From Legionella israelensis (lineage in GTDB: Bacteria; Pseudomonadota; Gammaproteobacteria; Legionellales; Legionellaceae): DNA of 64,000 bases. A program made the translations under genes and the position numbers. Where the stretch lies: assembly GCF_004571175.1 (NCBI RefSeq), contig NZ_CP038273.1, positions 2,294,001 to 2,358,000 on the forward strand, given 5' to 3'. Below, piece after piece: positions 35,532-44,732 of the stretch. Below the pieces are notes generated by a model. The model saw only the letters and a program-made list of their open reading frames with translations, was not told the origin of the DNA and did not search any database. Position 1 is the stretch's first letter; each line of letters starts with the position of its first letter.

Positions 35532-36925
35532 GGTCAAGTCCAAAAAGTGCTGTAAATTCCCATTAATTCAGCCTATCAAGTTAGTACGTTATTTAGTCAA
35601 AGCATTCATCCCTACAACATTAGACTTTCCGGCTTCATTCTCAGCCAGCCAGTCATTAAATTCGTCCATATTAAGATAACGCCTTGATTGCCACTGCTCG
35701 TTTTGTTCAGCTAATAAAGCGCCAATCAGCCGCCATGCAGAATCATCATTAGGAAATATCCTTATCACTCGTTCTCGGCGCCTGATTTCCTCGTTAATTC
35801 GCTCTTGCATGTTGGTGGTGCGAAGTCGCTTCCTGTATTTCTCCGGCAACGCCATAACTACCATGGCATCGTCAAAAGCCTCCTCAAGGCAGGTAACTGA
35901 TTTTGGTGCTTTTTTCTCAAAGGCATCAATAAAATCATCGCGTCTACGCCTGGCTTCTTCCATATCAGGTGCCTGAAAAACAAGCTTTGCCTTTTCAGCA
36001 ACATCTTTGCGGTGTCTGACAGAGCAGTGCCCGAGGATGTTGCGCATCAAGTGAACTTGGCATCGTTGCCAGGTTGCACCTTGAAAGTGCTTTCTAGCCG
36101 CTTCCACAAGCCCTGCATGCTGGTCTGACACAACATACATCACGCCTTTTAGCCCACGAGATTTTAGCCATTTAAACGCTTCATCCCATGTAGCATAGCT
36201 CTCAGTGTCACCAATGCGAAGGCCCAGTATTTCACGGTAGCCATCACTTCTGATACCCGAGATGGTCAAGGCTGCTCGAGACACGACTCTGTCACCATCA
36301 CGACACTTGATAAACATCGCATCAACCATGATAAATGGGTAGTTGTCACCATCAAACCGACGCTCGTTGAAGGCTCTGACTCTTGCATCAAGACCAGAAC
36401 ACAGTTGACTGACGGTTGACTTTGAAAAACTAGCACCGCAAAGTTCTTCAGTAATGTTATTAACTTTTCTGGTTGATACGCCATTAACAACCATTTCCAT
36501 CAGAGCCAATACAAAAGCCTGCTCACTGCGTTGATAGCGCTTAAAAATATCGGTAGAAAAAGAGCCATCACGTGTCTGCGGCACTTGAAGAGTGACTGGT
36601 CCCACACGAGTGTATAGTTGTCTTGGACGGTAACCGTTACGATAGCCTATACGTTCACCTGAACGTTCATGCTTGTCTGCTCCCAGACTTTCTGACACCT
36701 GTGCCTCCAATACCTGATTCAATACACCTTCAACAAGCTTTGCGAGCCCATCCTGGCTTGATAAAAGTTCTGGAAGCAATTCCTTTCCAACTGTAATATT
36801 GTAATCCGTCATCGCTAATCTCCTTCGATAGTTATTGTTTTTCACAACTCAATAGTACCGAATTTTAGCGATGACTCCACTCCTAAAAAGTCAACCTGAA
36901 TTTACAGCAGTTTACGGACATAACC
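35532..36925 (-). mobile_element. IS256-family insertion sequence, 1394 bp
   Basis: The terminal inverted repeats of about 28 bp begin GGTCAAGTCC at the left and, complemented, GGTTATGTCC at the right, and share TGCTGTAAATTC. The 8-bp target duplication TTTTTAAT lies at 35524-35531 and 36926-36933. The right duplication contains the stop codon of the binding-protein gene at 36929, so the insertion fell exactly at its 3' end but left the protein intact. Confidence 0.9.
35589..36812 (-). CDS. IS256-family (Mutator-like) transposase
   Basis: Transposase of 408 aa. The start MTDYNITVGKELLPELL at 36812 has CGAAGGAG upstream. The DDE residues are the Asp in IMVDAMFIKC, the Asp in VVSDQHAGL and the Glu in TNMQERINEEIRRR. 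CQVHLMRNIL is the family signature following the second Asp. The frame is intact over the family's usual length (about 400 aa). One copy in the window. Its codon use and slightly higher GC compared with the neighbours fit an imported element. Confidence 0.95.
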   Translation of the reverse strand: MTDYNITVGKELLPELLSSQDGLAKLVEGVLNQVLEAQVSESLGADKHERSGERIGYRNGYRPRQLYTRVGPVTLQVPQTRDGSFSTDIFKRYQRSEQAFVLALMEMVVNGVSTRKVNNITEELCGASFSKSTVSQLCSGLDARVRAFNERRFDGDNYPFIMVDAMFIKCRDGDRVVSRAALTISGIRSDGYREILGLRIGDTESYATWDEAFKWLKSRGLKGVMYVVSDQHAGLVEAARKHFQGATWQRCQVHLMRNILGHCSVRHRKDVAEKAKLVFQAPDMEEARRRRDDFIDAFEKKAPKSVTCLEEAFDDAMVVMALPEKYRKRLRTTNMQERINEEIRRRERVIRIFPNDDSAWRLIGALLAEQNEQWQSRRYLNMDEFNDWLAENEAGKSNVVGMNALTK

Positions 36926-36928
36926 TTT

Positions 36929-37657
36929 TTAATTGCCAAAATACGTATTATAAATGTTTAAATAAGTTCCATCTTCTTCCATTTTTAATAAGGCATCATT
37001 GATTTGTTGAATCAATGGGGCATTTTTTTTTAGTGACATTATACCAAATCCTTCACCTGCAGGAATTTCATCTCCAACAAATTTTAAACCTATGGTTGAG
37101 CTGCTAATAAGATATTTTGCGACATCTGCATTAAGAATGACACCGTCAATTTTTTTATTGGCTAGTGCGGATGCCATGTCTGTAATTTTTGAAAATTGTA
37201 TTAAAATGTACAAATTTTCAAAATCATCTTCCAATAATTTACCATATAAAGTGTATTTTAATGCCCCAACTTTTTTACCCTTAAGATCCATGATGGTATT
37301 AATATGAGTATTGGATTGTAAGGTGACAAACCGTGCATTACTTTCTAAGTAAGGAAGACTGAAGATATAGTTACTGTTGTTAAGGGGGGCAATGGGGGTA
37401 GGTGCAAGAAGGATATCAATTTCTTCATTATTTAGAAGACTGTATAACTCATGGAAATTCTCTCCCTTATATTTGCACTTTATTTGTATGTCCTTGCAAA
37501 TCGCATTCATCAAATCGATGCTGAAGCCAAAATATATGTTGCCATGACCAGATGTAGATACGAAAGGCGGTGCATACGTGGGAACTCCTACAGTGAGCGT
37601 TTTTCCGTAGGCATAAAGGCTACCAAGGAATAAGATGATGAACATGAATCGTTTCAT
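36929..37657 (-). CDS. Periplasmic solute-binding protein family 3 (amino-acid type), orphan
   Basis: A 242-aa periplasmic binding protein of family 3. The signal peptide MKRFMFIILFLGSLYAYG is followed by LTVGVPTYAPPF, FGFSIDLMNAICK, NNEEIDILLAPTPI, DLKGKKVGALK and a closing helix EDGTYLNIYNTYFGN, all typical for amino-acid and polar-compound receptors. No permease or ATPase gene is near, so it is an orphan. The next gene upstream is an SLC13-type carrier on the same strand (107 bases between). AAAGGAC precedes the ATG. A paralogue stands at 47198-47932, also next to an ion transporter. Ligand unknown. Confidence 0.87.
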   Translation of the reverse strand: MKRFMFIILFLGSLYAYGKTLTVGVPTYAPPFVSTSGHGNIYFGFSIDLMNAICKDIQIKCKYKGENFHELYSLLNNEEIDILLAPTPIAPLNNSNYIFSLPYLESNARFVTLQSNTHINTIMDLKGKKVGALKYTLYGKLLEDDFENLYILIQFSKITDMASALANKKIDGVILNADVAKYLISSSTIGLKFVGDEIPAGEGFGIMSLKKNAPLIQQINDALLKMEEDGTYLNIYNTYFGN

Positions 37658-37764
37658 GTGTTAAAGTCCTTTTATCATGTACTTAAAATGTAGGAAGAAC
37701 GATAATATTTGTCAATTATAAAATCAAGTTGATCATTAATTAAACTTAGTGTTTTTTTAGGAAG

Positions 37765-39597
37765 TTATTGTTTTAAGTCCCAGAATAAAGGAATGACAAG
37801 AACTGCTGTAATCAAATTGATGATGTTCATGGGAATTCCGATTTTCAGAAAATCGCGAAACTGGTAATTGCCGGCATTATAAACGTAAGTGTTGGTTTGA
37901 TATCCCAAAGGTGTGGCGTAACTGGCACTTGCTGCAAACATGATAGCCACAATAAAAGGCTGGGGGTTTAATCCTAATTTTAGGGTTAAGCTGATGATGA
38001 GAGGTGTAATCAATACAGCTGCTGCATTATTGGTCATGAGCTCTGTCAGTAAACTGGTCATAAAATATATAGAGATAAGAATTGCACGTGCGCCGAATTG
38101 AGAGGTAAAGGAGGCTGTATTCTGGACAATAAATTCCGCAATACCTGTTTTTTCCATCGCAATGGATAAGGTCAGCATACCAAAAATCAGCATCAAAATA
38201 CGCCAGTCTATCGACTCATAGGCTTTTTGAGGTGTAATACACTCCGTAAATATAACCAGAATGGCACCAATTAAAGCAAGTCCGCTGATAGGCATAAAGT
38301 TTAAAGCAGATAAAACCACCACCGCGATAATGGTCAAAAGAGCAATCAATCCTTTTTTACTGAATGCGCGCTTTCGGTAAGTGGTCAGGCTTATCACTTC
38401 TTCATTTTTAAAAAAATCATCCAAATCTTCCGATGTGCCTTCAATAAGTAAGACATCACCGAATTTTAAAGGTATTTTAGAAAAATTTTTCTTAATGATC
38501 TTATTTTGACGATGCAAAGCCCAAATGTGGCAGTTATAACGCCGTCGAATCCATGCCGAACTGATATGGCTATGGATAAGTCTTGACCCAGGACCCACGA
38601 TACCTTCCATCACAACGGTTTCTTTTGCTTCTCTCAGTTCTGACAAACCTTCTCGGGCTCCCAATATAAGGCCTTTTAACTTATTAACCGCAATTAATTT
38701 TTCCTTATTGGAACGGATTAAGATCCTGTCAAAGGATTGCAAGGGAATATTTCTTAATAAATAATCAACTTGATTCTGCTGATGCGATAAGCTTTCTGTT
38801 AAGCTTTTATCCTTGCGAATGATATCAATGACTAAGCAGTCTTTACCTTGAGGAAAGCCAAGTTCATCTAAGGTTTTGCCAATGGATTCAGATTCGGGTA
38901 AAACCATTGCATTGGCAATAAAATGCTTGTTTCCCGCTTCAGGCGTGAATACTTCTTCCGTAAACAATGGCCTCACGGGTAGCAATTTATCGCCAAAAAT
39001 GAGCAAAAATAATATTCCTGCAACGGCCATGATTAAGCCAGGCAGGCTAATATCAAATATATTGAAAGAAGGGACTTGTGATGTGATGACAATTCCATTG
39101 ACCAGTAAATTGGTTGACGTTCCAATCAGCGTACAGGTTCCACCCATAATGGCAATATAAGAGAGTGGAATTAAAAATTTTGAGGGGTAGTGATTAAATT
39201 TTCTTGTTATCATGATAATCACAGGAGTCATGATAATGACAATAGGGGTGTTATTCATAAAAGCTGAAGCGATCAAGACAAATAGATAAAATGCGGCAAT
39301 GGCTAGCCAGAAATTTTTTTCGGCAATGCGAATAAGGTAAGATACCATCTGATCAAGGACGCCGGTATTCTTTAATGCCGCACCTATAACAAACATGGAC
39401 GCAATGGTTATCGGCGCATTGTTGCTGAAAACACTTAAGGCTTCGCCAGTGCTGATAACACCAAATAATAACAGTGTGGCCATGACCAGCAGCGCTGTGA
39501 TATGAGCCGGTATCTTTTCGCGAATAAAACTGATGATAGCGAAAAAGAGAGTCATCACTGTCACAATCAGATGGAATTGATGAGTGAATAGTTGCAT
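37765..39597 (-). CDS. SLC13-type permease with two TrkA-C domains
   Basis: A 610-aa membrane protein of the SLC13/DASS (CitMHS/ArsB-like) superfamily: 10-12 helices split by a soluble insert. MNNTPIVIIMTPVI and LTELMTNNAAAVLITPLII are the two hairpin-loop motifs that bind substrate and Na+. The insert (about 215-390) has two RCK-C (TrkA-C) regulatory domains, with VLPESESIGKTLDELGF at the start of the first and GDVLLIEGTSEDL near the end of the second. Such proteins carry sulfate, dicarboxylates or phosphate with Na+. Substrate unknown. TAGGAT precedes the ATG. Confidence 0.87.
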   Translation of the reverse strand: MQLFTHQFHLIVTVMTLFFAIISFIREKIPAHITALLVMATLLLFGVISTGEALSVFSNNAPITIASMFVIGAALKNTGVLDQMVSYLIRIAEKNFWLAIAAFYLFVLIASAFMNNTPIVIIMTPVIIMITRKFNHYPSKFLIPLSYIAIMGGTCTLIGTSTNLLVNGIVITSQVPSFNIFDISLPGLIMAVAGILFLLIFGDKLLPVRPLFTEEVFTPEAGNKHFIANAMVLPESESIGKTLDELGFPQGKDCLVIDIIRKDKSLTESLSHQQNQVDYLLRNIPLQSFDRILIRSNKEKLIAVNKLKGLILGAREGLSELREAKETVVMEGIVGPGSRLIHSHISSAWIRRRYNCHIWALHRQNKIIKKNFSKIPLKFGDVLLIEGTSEDLDDFFKNEEVISLTTYRKRAFSKKGLIALLTIIAVVVLSALNFMPISGLALIGAILVIFTECITPQKAYESIDWRILMLIFGMLTLSIAMEKTGIAEFIVQNTASFTSQFGARAILISIYFMTSLLTELMTNNAAAVLITPLIISLTLKLGLNPQPFIVAIMFAASASYATPLGYQTNTYVYNAGNYQFRDFLKIGIPMNIINLITAVLVIPLFWDLKQ

Positions 39598-39639
39598 CTA
39601 TATCCTACGTCGTTCTCGTTGGTTACAGTATTTTATTAA

Positions 39640-39782
39640 CTCATGTTATGCAGTTTCGTCTTTTATGCCTCTTTGGAGGCATTTTGGCATTTCAAATGCT
39701 CATTTACTCCATGTAAACTGTGTTTTAAAATTCCAAAATGCGTCCAAAATGTTCTAAAAAATACTGTGCCGCGTAACATGAG
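39640..39782. repeat. MITE with IS-like ends, 143 bp
   Basis: Starts CTCATGTTATGCAG and ends GCGTAACATGAG; internal arms GGAGGCATTTTGGCATTT and AAATTCCAAAATGCGTCC. The 7-bp duplication TTATTAA flanks it (39633-39639, 39783-39789). It lies in the intergenic space between the SLC13 gene and the pdxH-like gene, close to the promoters of both. Confidence 0.9.
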
Positions 39783-39916
39783 TTATTAAGTACCTAGGTA
39801 ACAATGAATTTTTGGGCATTGGATGTTTTAAACTAACTTACAAATTCATATAACGCAACCGACATCCTGGGTGGTATTTAATACAGACTTAATTATTTTA
39901 TCAATGAGAATATACT

Positions 39917-40489
39917 ATGCCTTTTAACAAAATGCTTGAATGGTTCAAAAAAGAAAAAGAACTGGGAATAGAAATGGATTATACGGTCTTAGCTACGGTT
40001 TCACCGGATAGCATGCCCCATAGCCGAGTCGTCGCCATTCGCAAGATTGAAAATGAGCATCTTGTTTTCTTCACCCAGAAAGGAACGCGAAAAGTAGAAG
40101 ATTTGCAGCATAATCCAGCCTCTTCCATGACTTTTTTCTTACCGATGCAACAACGCCAGATTATTTTGGAGGGTACTGCCAGACCACTGTCTAAAGATGA
40201 AAATCAGCAATTTTGGCAAACCCTATCTCGAGAACGTCAGTTGCGGTTTTCTTCCTATGCTTCAACTTCAGGACAGGCTATTGAGAATTTAGATCAATTG
40301 GAAAAAAGAAAAAAAGAACTTTCAGAACAATATGCTCATCAATCCATTCCCATGAGTGAATTTTATTGTGGATTTCGCTTTACCCCTGAATACTTTATTT
40401 TCTATAGCTTAGGTTCGATCTCCTTTTCTGAGGTTATAAAATATAGTAAAAATGCAAAGGGATGGGAGCAGCAACCGCTTTCTCCTTGA
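39917..40489 (+). CDS. Pyridoxamine 5'-phosphate oxidase-like flavoprotein, altered C-terminus
   Basis: A 190-aa protein of the PNPOx family (FMN-binding split barrel). TVLATVSPDSMPHSRVVAIRKI and FFTQKGTRKVEDLQHNPASS match the FMN-binding first half of PdxH, and ERQLRFSSYAS continues the similarity. In true PdxH the C-terminus has W.GFRL.P...EFWQG...RLHDR; here it reads YCGFRFTPEYFIFYSLGSIS with no R-x-H motif. The pyridoxal-binding Arg and His are missing, so the substrate has probably changed. Alternatives: a pseudoenzyme or a different FMN or F420 reductase. It lies between two leftward genes and forms a convergent pair with the CAP gene. Confidence 0.8.
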   Translation: MPFNKMLEWFKKEKELGIEMDYTVLATVSPDSMPHSRVVAIRKIENEHLVFFTQKGTRKVEDLQHNPASSMTFFLPMQQRQIILEGTARPLSKDENQQFWQTLSRERQLRFSSYASTSGQAIENLDQLEKRKKELSEQYAHQSIPMSEFYCGFRFTPEYFIFYSLGSISFSEVIKYSKNAKGWEQQPLSP

Positions 40490-40500
40490 AGAAAGCGGTT
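40473..40500. terminator. Hairpin spanning the stop codon between convergent genes
   Basis: The perfect 11-bp stem AACCGCTTTCT / AGAAAGCGGTT with loop CCTTGA includes the pdxH-like stop codon (40487-40489). The end of the leftward CAP gene lies 5 bases further. No T tract on either strand, so it may act as a bidirectional barrier. Confidence 0.5.
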
Positions 40501-40504
40501 ATGA

Positions 40505-41041
40505 TCATGATAAGAACTTCAGGAATTTACTGACTGGTCTGTGAAGATTGGTTTTTTTCACCTGATCGTTTTTAACAAAAATCTGCGTGTAATAAAGCCA
40601 GCCTTTTTTGTCTTGTACAATTCCTATGCCGGTTAGATTGTATTTACCTTCGATGTTTCGCCGATGACCGCGACTGGTTAACCATTTTTTGACGACTTCT
40701 TTGGGCGGGAGTTTAAAACAGGCAATATTTTCCGCACCACCTTTAAAAGATGGAATATGATTTTTAATGTGCATGATGCGTTTATCAAAATCTTTATGAC
40801 CAAACGGCATTTTTTTATTGGCCATATCAAGACTGTGTTGCTTCGCTTCCTCTGATATCAAGGTTTTCAAGACAAGCGGAGAGAGTCCTTTAGAGCTTCG
40901 ATATTGATTGACAGCTTGCAACACCATTTGCTGATATTGCAATTCTTTTTCAGGAGTAAGGATTATTTTTGCAGCCATGGTCTGAGAAGCCAGCAAGGAA
41001 GTGCAAAAAAGGGTAAGGATAACTCTTTTTATTATGTTCAT
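40505..41041 (-). CDS. Secreted CAP-superfamily (SCP-like) protein
   Basis: A 178-aa exported protein of the CAP superfamily. MNIIKRVILTLFCTSLLASQ is the signal peptide, with cleavage after MAA. The domain shows LQAVNQYRSSKGLSPLVL, QHSLDMANKKMPFGHKDF, GGAENIAC and WLTSRGHRRNIEGKYNLTGIG, which hold the conserved His-Glu...Glu-His cavity residues of bacterial CAP proteins. Function of such proteins is often unknown; some bind sterols or act on the cell wall. AAAGGTC precedes the ATG. The C-terminus is basic. Confidence 0.87.
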   Translation of the reverse strand: MNIIKRVILTLFCTSLLASQTMAAKIILTPEKELQYQQMVLQAVNQYRSSKGLSPLVLKTLISEEAKQHSLDMANKKMPFGHKDFDKRIMHIKNHIPSFKGGAENIACFKLPPKEVVKKWLTSRGHRRNIEGKYNLTGIGIVQDKKGWLYYTQIFVKNDQVKKTNLHRPVSKFLKFLS

Positions 41042-41150
41042 ATAATGACCTTTATAAAAAATTTAAAGCGACAGTATTTTATCGTTTTGGGCAAGGGATG
41101 ACCATAATTGGTGTAACTCGGATTGGTTGGGTGTTCTTTATTTTCATAAG

Positions 41151-42437
41151 TTATGAAAACAACTTTCTATATATTTGTCGCGTAATGAAAATCATGGACA
41201 TCACATAAATGATATTTGTGCCCACATAAGTTGTTACTGCCCCATGAATACCAAATAGAATGACTAAAATAACACTGGAAATGCTTTGAAAAATCAAAAA
41301 GAAAAGCGTTAATTTTGAACCAAGGATATCCCCATATTTTGAATATTGGATCATCTTTGCCAAAGGCATAGAGATAGCATAAGTTATAATCGATAGCAAA
41401 GAAATATACAAATAAGGTAAGGCATCGATAAAGTTGGATTTATAAAACAATAAGATTTGTTTGGCGCAGAGGCCGAACACTGCAGTCGCTATAATCGATA
41501 TGCTCAAACAAATTTTTAAATATTTGAACAATATTTTTTTTACTTGCTTTCCATCTTGAATGAGAGAAGCTGATATTTCAGGACCCATTAAAACACCTAG
41601 AGGGTAGATCGAAATATGAGCTAAGGAAACAATGGAAACCACAGCTGCAAATAATCCTACCGAATGTTCATCATGATAAAAACATTCAATGGCAATCAAA
41701 GGAATAGCGGAAAAAATATAAGAGTTTAAGTTTTGAATAGTATATCCATAGATCTTCGTCTTCCATTCATGGCCAAAGGATGAAGAAAGCTCTCTTGTAG
41801 CAAAATGTGTACGAAAAAATAGGCAACATCCGATCAGGATAATCAGTATGTAGCTTAAGAGGTATCCTAATATCATAAAATGGGGGAAATAACTGACGTT
41901 TTTTGCAAAAAACAAAGGGTAGTATCGATAACAGATAAGGCTGAAAATAAGATATAAAACGGTTTGCATGAAACTCAGAATCACGGAGGTTCGCATATAA
42001 TCAACGGCGCGAAACAACTGAATCAATATGTTATAAATAGCAATACAAACGGTTCCCCATAAAAATAACATCACGGGATGGAAGATTTCAAACACATAGA
42101 AAGCCTTAAAAATGGCCGAACTGACTAAAATAAAAATAGCCAGCAGTAATCCTGCCATTAGAACAGCGAGATAATAGGGCTTTGCGAATTTTGAAATGGA
42201 CTTTAAAAGGGCAACAATTTCTTCATGTTTGCCTTTATGAAAAAGTTTAGGAATATAATAAGAAATAATAGAATCCAGCCCAAGAGTGAGGAAAGCGGCA
42301 ATAAATAGCAATCCTTTAATGGCCACCAAAAAATTGCCGAATAACACCTCGCCTGTATGCCTGGCTACAAGAACATTGATAAAAAAAAGCATAAATTGAT
42401 CAGCAATAATGATCAATAAATTTAAGATAAAACTCAT
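41151..42437 (-). CDS. Polysaccharide flippase-like membrane protein (MOP superfamily), paralogue 1
   Basis: A 428-aa membrane protein with about 12-14 helices of the Wzx/MATE (MOP) superfamily, likely moving a lipid-linked glycan or similar. The N-terminus MSFILNLLIIIADQFMLFFI with NVLVARHTGEVLFGNFLVA is the usual first helix and loop. It is paralogous to the protein at 53245-54561, whose first 25 residues are nearly the same. No glycosyltransferase genes are near either copy, so this is not an O-antigen locus. Exact substrate unknown. Confidence 0.82.
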   Translation of the reverse strand: MSFILNLLIIIADQFMLFFINVLVARHTGEVLFGNFLVAIKGLLFIAAFLTLGLDSIISYYIPKLFHKGKHEEIVALLKSISKFAKPYYLAVLMAGLLLAIFILVSSAIFKAFYVFEIFHPVMLFLWGTVCIAIYNILIQLFRAVDYMRTSVILSFMQTVLYLIFSLICYRYYPLFFAKNVSYFPHFMILGYLLSYILIILIGCCLFFRTHFATRELSSSFGHEWKTKIYGYTIQNLNSYIFSAIPLIAIECFYHDEHSVGLFAAVVSIVSLAHISIYPLGVLMGPEISASLIQDGKQVKKILFKYLKICLSISIIATAVFGLCAKQILLFYKSNFIDALPYLYISLLSIITYAISMPLAKMIQYSKYGDILGSKLTLFFLIFQSISSVILVILFGIHGAVTTYVGTNIIYVMSMIFITRQIYRKLFS

Positions 42438-42590
42438 ATGTTTCTCAAAAGTTCAAGCAATATTCAATCATAATGCAAAAATTTCAGAAAAATCAGTAGT
42501 TTCTTATATCCACTCGCCGAAGCTTCAATTAAGAGCTATTTAAGTACATAAGTACCTGCATGACTTTCTATCTCGATTGCTCTGAGTTTT

Positions 42591-43259
42591 TTACAAGCTT
42601 ATTTCCTTGTCTTCATTTTCTTTTGATTCCATGGTGGATGGGTTATCGTGAAGATTCTTTAAATCCTCTTTCATTGTTTTTTGTTGATGCCTATTAACGT
42701 CTGTCATCACGTTGCTCCATATTTCAGAAGAAATATGCGCCTGTTGATAATTTTTATGTTTCTGAGATGGAGGTAAGCTTGTGCCTCTTAATGCTTCATC
42801 AACCATAGCCTGCAGCAAAGTCGCATTCTTAATATTGTCATCTAGTATTGTGGGTACAACTTTCTTTTTTCTTTTTAAAATATTTTGATCAATAACGTTT
42901 AACACATTCGCAACAGCTGTGACGCAGTTATGAGCCAACAGTTTATATTGCCCGACATTAAAATCGCTTGCTGATGCTCTTGCCTTGTTAAACAATTGCT
43001 TGCTCATTTTTGCTTTATTTTGTACATCAAGGTCCTGAGATTTCATATCCTTTTCGATTTGCTCTGGTAACTCTACTTTTATCATCCGGTGAATACCTAT
43101 CTGGTAGTAAGTGAGATCAAGACTATTTGCTGTAAAAGCCACGGATTGGATTGAACTCTTGTATTTTTCTTCACAAGCGGTAAGTATGTGTTGGAAGGAC
43201 GCTTGATTGGATGTTAAGTTGGTCAATGGTCCGCCATAATTGACTAAAAAAGCCGGCAT
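42591..43259 (-). CDS. Hypothetical protein with HNC motif, possible effector
   Basis: A 222-aa soluble protein. FNVGQYKLLAHNCVTAVANVL holds His110-Asn111-Cys112, the motif at the start of a helix typical of Cys proteases or acyltransferases of papain-like folds. The earlier strand-like YYQIGIHRMIKVEL could hold the His partner. The C-terminus is acidic (KENEDKEISL). AGGGAGGAA precedes the ATG. Weak relation to the two His/Cys proteins at 33625-35104 is possible but the sequence is too divergent to be sure. Its role in a host is speculation. Confidence 0.5.
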   Translation of the reverse strand: MPAFLVNYGGPLTNLTSNQASFQHILTACEEKYKSSIQSVAFTANSLDLTYYQIGIHRMIKVELPEQIEKDMKSQDLDVQNKAKMSKQLFNKARASASDFNVGQYKLLAHNCVTAVANVLNVIDQNILKRKKKVVPTILDDNIKNATLLQAMVDEALRGTSLPPSQKHKNYQQAHISSEIWSNVMTDVNRHQQKTMKEDLKNLHDNPSTMESKENEDKEISL

Positions 43260-43415
43260 AATACGTTCCTCCCTGAACAGATAATGTTTAGCCTGAATTT
43301 AGAGGTATAAATGCATTTATTGAAAAAGTCTATATTTACTGTGGAAAAATTTTTGGGATATTGAGCTAAGTCCATTTTAAAGATTTTGAACAATGAGGCA
43401 TAGGCGTTCTATTTT

Positions 43416-44015
43416 TTAACATCCAAGGGGTTCTGTCTGGCTGTTTCTTGCCTCTATTTGAGAAGGAAGTTCTCTGGAGCGTTGTTCGGGAGTTAAGAAT
43501 TTACAGTCAAAAAAGCTGTATCTTCCAGTGGTGGCTTTCATTCCCATGGAAAAAAGAGCTGGAAGCGTGCCAATAACGGTTAAAAGAAGCAGTCCATTAG
43601 ATAAAAAGGGCTTCCAGCTCGTGTTACTCCTGATTTGTGGTTGATATTTTTCAATCAAAACGTGTGAATCTTTTAAAAAACGCTTGCTAATTTGTGGAAG
43701 TTCTTTGGTAGGGGAGCCTATCCAATCCGTTTTTACTTTATCTTTAAAGTTCGCTATCAGGCTGTCAATATCTTCAAGAAATTCCTCTAAAATCTCATTT
43801 TTCGGATCGTCTAATGATTTTATTTCCGCTAATATGGCTTTTTTACACTGATCCACACCATATGAAAGGATGGCATACTCGGAGTAGTCAATAATAATCG
43901 CTTGATCATCATTTGCGATATGATATATCGAAAGAGATGGGCGTGCTCTGTTAAGAGTATAATCTTCTTTCAACTCCTCATATGTTTGCCAGCCCGTATA
44001 GATATGCTTAGCCAT
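43416..44015 (-). CDS. Hypothetical protein with C-terminal membrane segment
   Basis: A 199-aa protein of unknown family. Most of it is soluble and helical (EILEEFLEDIDSLIANFKD). A hydrophobic stretch SNGLLLLTVIGTLPALFSMG at about 140-160 could anchor it in a membrane. The end ARNSQTEPLGC contains a last Cys (possible prenylation CaaX-like only if further residues existed; it does not fit exactly). The upstream ribosome site is weak. Possibly an effector; no support beyond context. Confidence 0.5.
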   Translation of the reverse strand: MAKHIYTGWQTYEELKEDYTLNRARPSLSIYHIANDDQAIIIDYSEYAILSYGVDQCKKAILAEIKSLDDPKNEILEEFLEDIDSLIANFKDKVKTDWIGSPTKELPQISKRFLKDSHVLIEKYQPQIRSNTSWKPFLSNGLLLLTVIGTLPALFSMGMKATTGRYSFFDCKFLTPEQRSRELPSQIEARNSQTEPLGC

Positions 44016-44140
44016 AATTGGATTCTTTTAAAAGGTAAACGAACAATAATTTACATGATAATCATAAAATTCGATAAATAAAATCTTTCTTCAATTACTT
44101 CTTTAAAGACATAAAAATACAAATATAAGTAAGTGTTCAC

Positions 44141-44710
44141 TCAAAAGCCACTCTCAGGATGGCAGAAACAATCTACGGTATGATCATTTACCATTCCAAT
44201 AGCCTGCATGAAGGCGTAGCAGATCGTAGAACCCACAAATTTAAAACCTCGTTGTTTCAAATCTTTGGCCATTGCATCGGAAATAACAGACTGAGGCGGA
44301 ATCTCCCTGAAATTTTTCCAGTGATTGATGATGGGTTTGTTGTCCACAAAACTCCATATGTATGTGGAGAAGTCGCCAGCTTCCTGCTTCAGCTTTAAAA
44401 ATGCACCGGCATTGATAATGATGGATTGAATTTTTAATTTATTTCGAATAATACCTTCATTAGCCATTAACTCTTTAAATTTATGGCTATCGTAATTCAC
44501 GATACGTTTCGCATCAAAATGATCAAAGGCTTCGCGATAATTTTGTCTTTTCTTTAATATGGTTAACCAACTTAGTCCTGCTTGCATTCCTTCAAGAATT
44601 AAAAATTCAAATAACAACTTATCCTCATAAACAGGTTTTCCCCATTCATTGTCGTGATACTGAATGGATAACAAGTCAGTACCAACCCATTGACATCGTT
44701 CTTTTTCCAT
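44141..44710 (-). CDS. tag: DNA-3-methyladenine glycosylase I
   Basis: Tag (189 aa) removes 3-methyladenine from DNA; cytoplasmic. CQWVGTDLLSIQYHDNEWG at the start holds the first zinc ligand Cys and the Trp-Gly motif, LEGMQAGLSWLTILKKRQNY is the HhH-related helix, and the C-terminus DHTVDCFCH supplies His-Cys-His-type zinc ligands. The ATG at 44710 gives the E. coli-like length (187-189 aa); an upstream in-frame ATG adds 10 residues. It lies 22 bases after ada and is probably cotranscribed with it, a repair operon for alkylation damage. Confidence 0.95.
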   Translation of the reverse strand: MEKERCQWVGTDLLSIQYHDNEWGKPVYEDKLLFEFLILEGMQAGLSWLTILKKRQNYREAFDHFDAKRIVNYDSHKFKELMANEGIIRNKLKIQSIIINAGAFLKLKQEAGDFSTYIWSFVDNKPIINHWKNFREIPPQSVISDAMAKDLKQRGFKFVGSTICYAFMQAIGMVNDHTVDCFCHPESGF

Positions 44711-44732
44711 AAAATTCCCGTAAATTTTTTTA

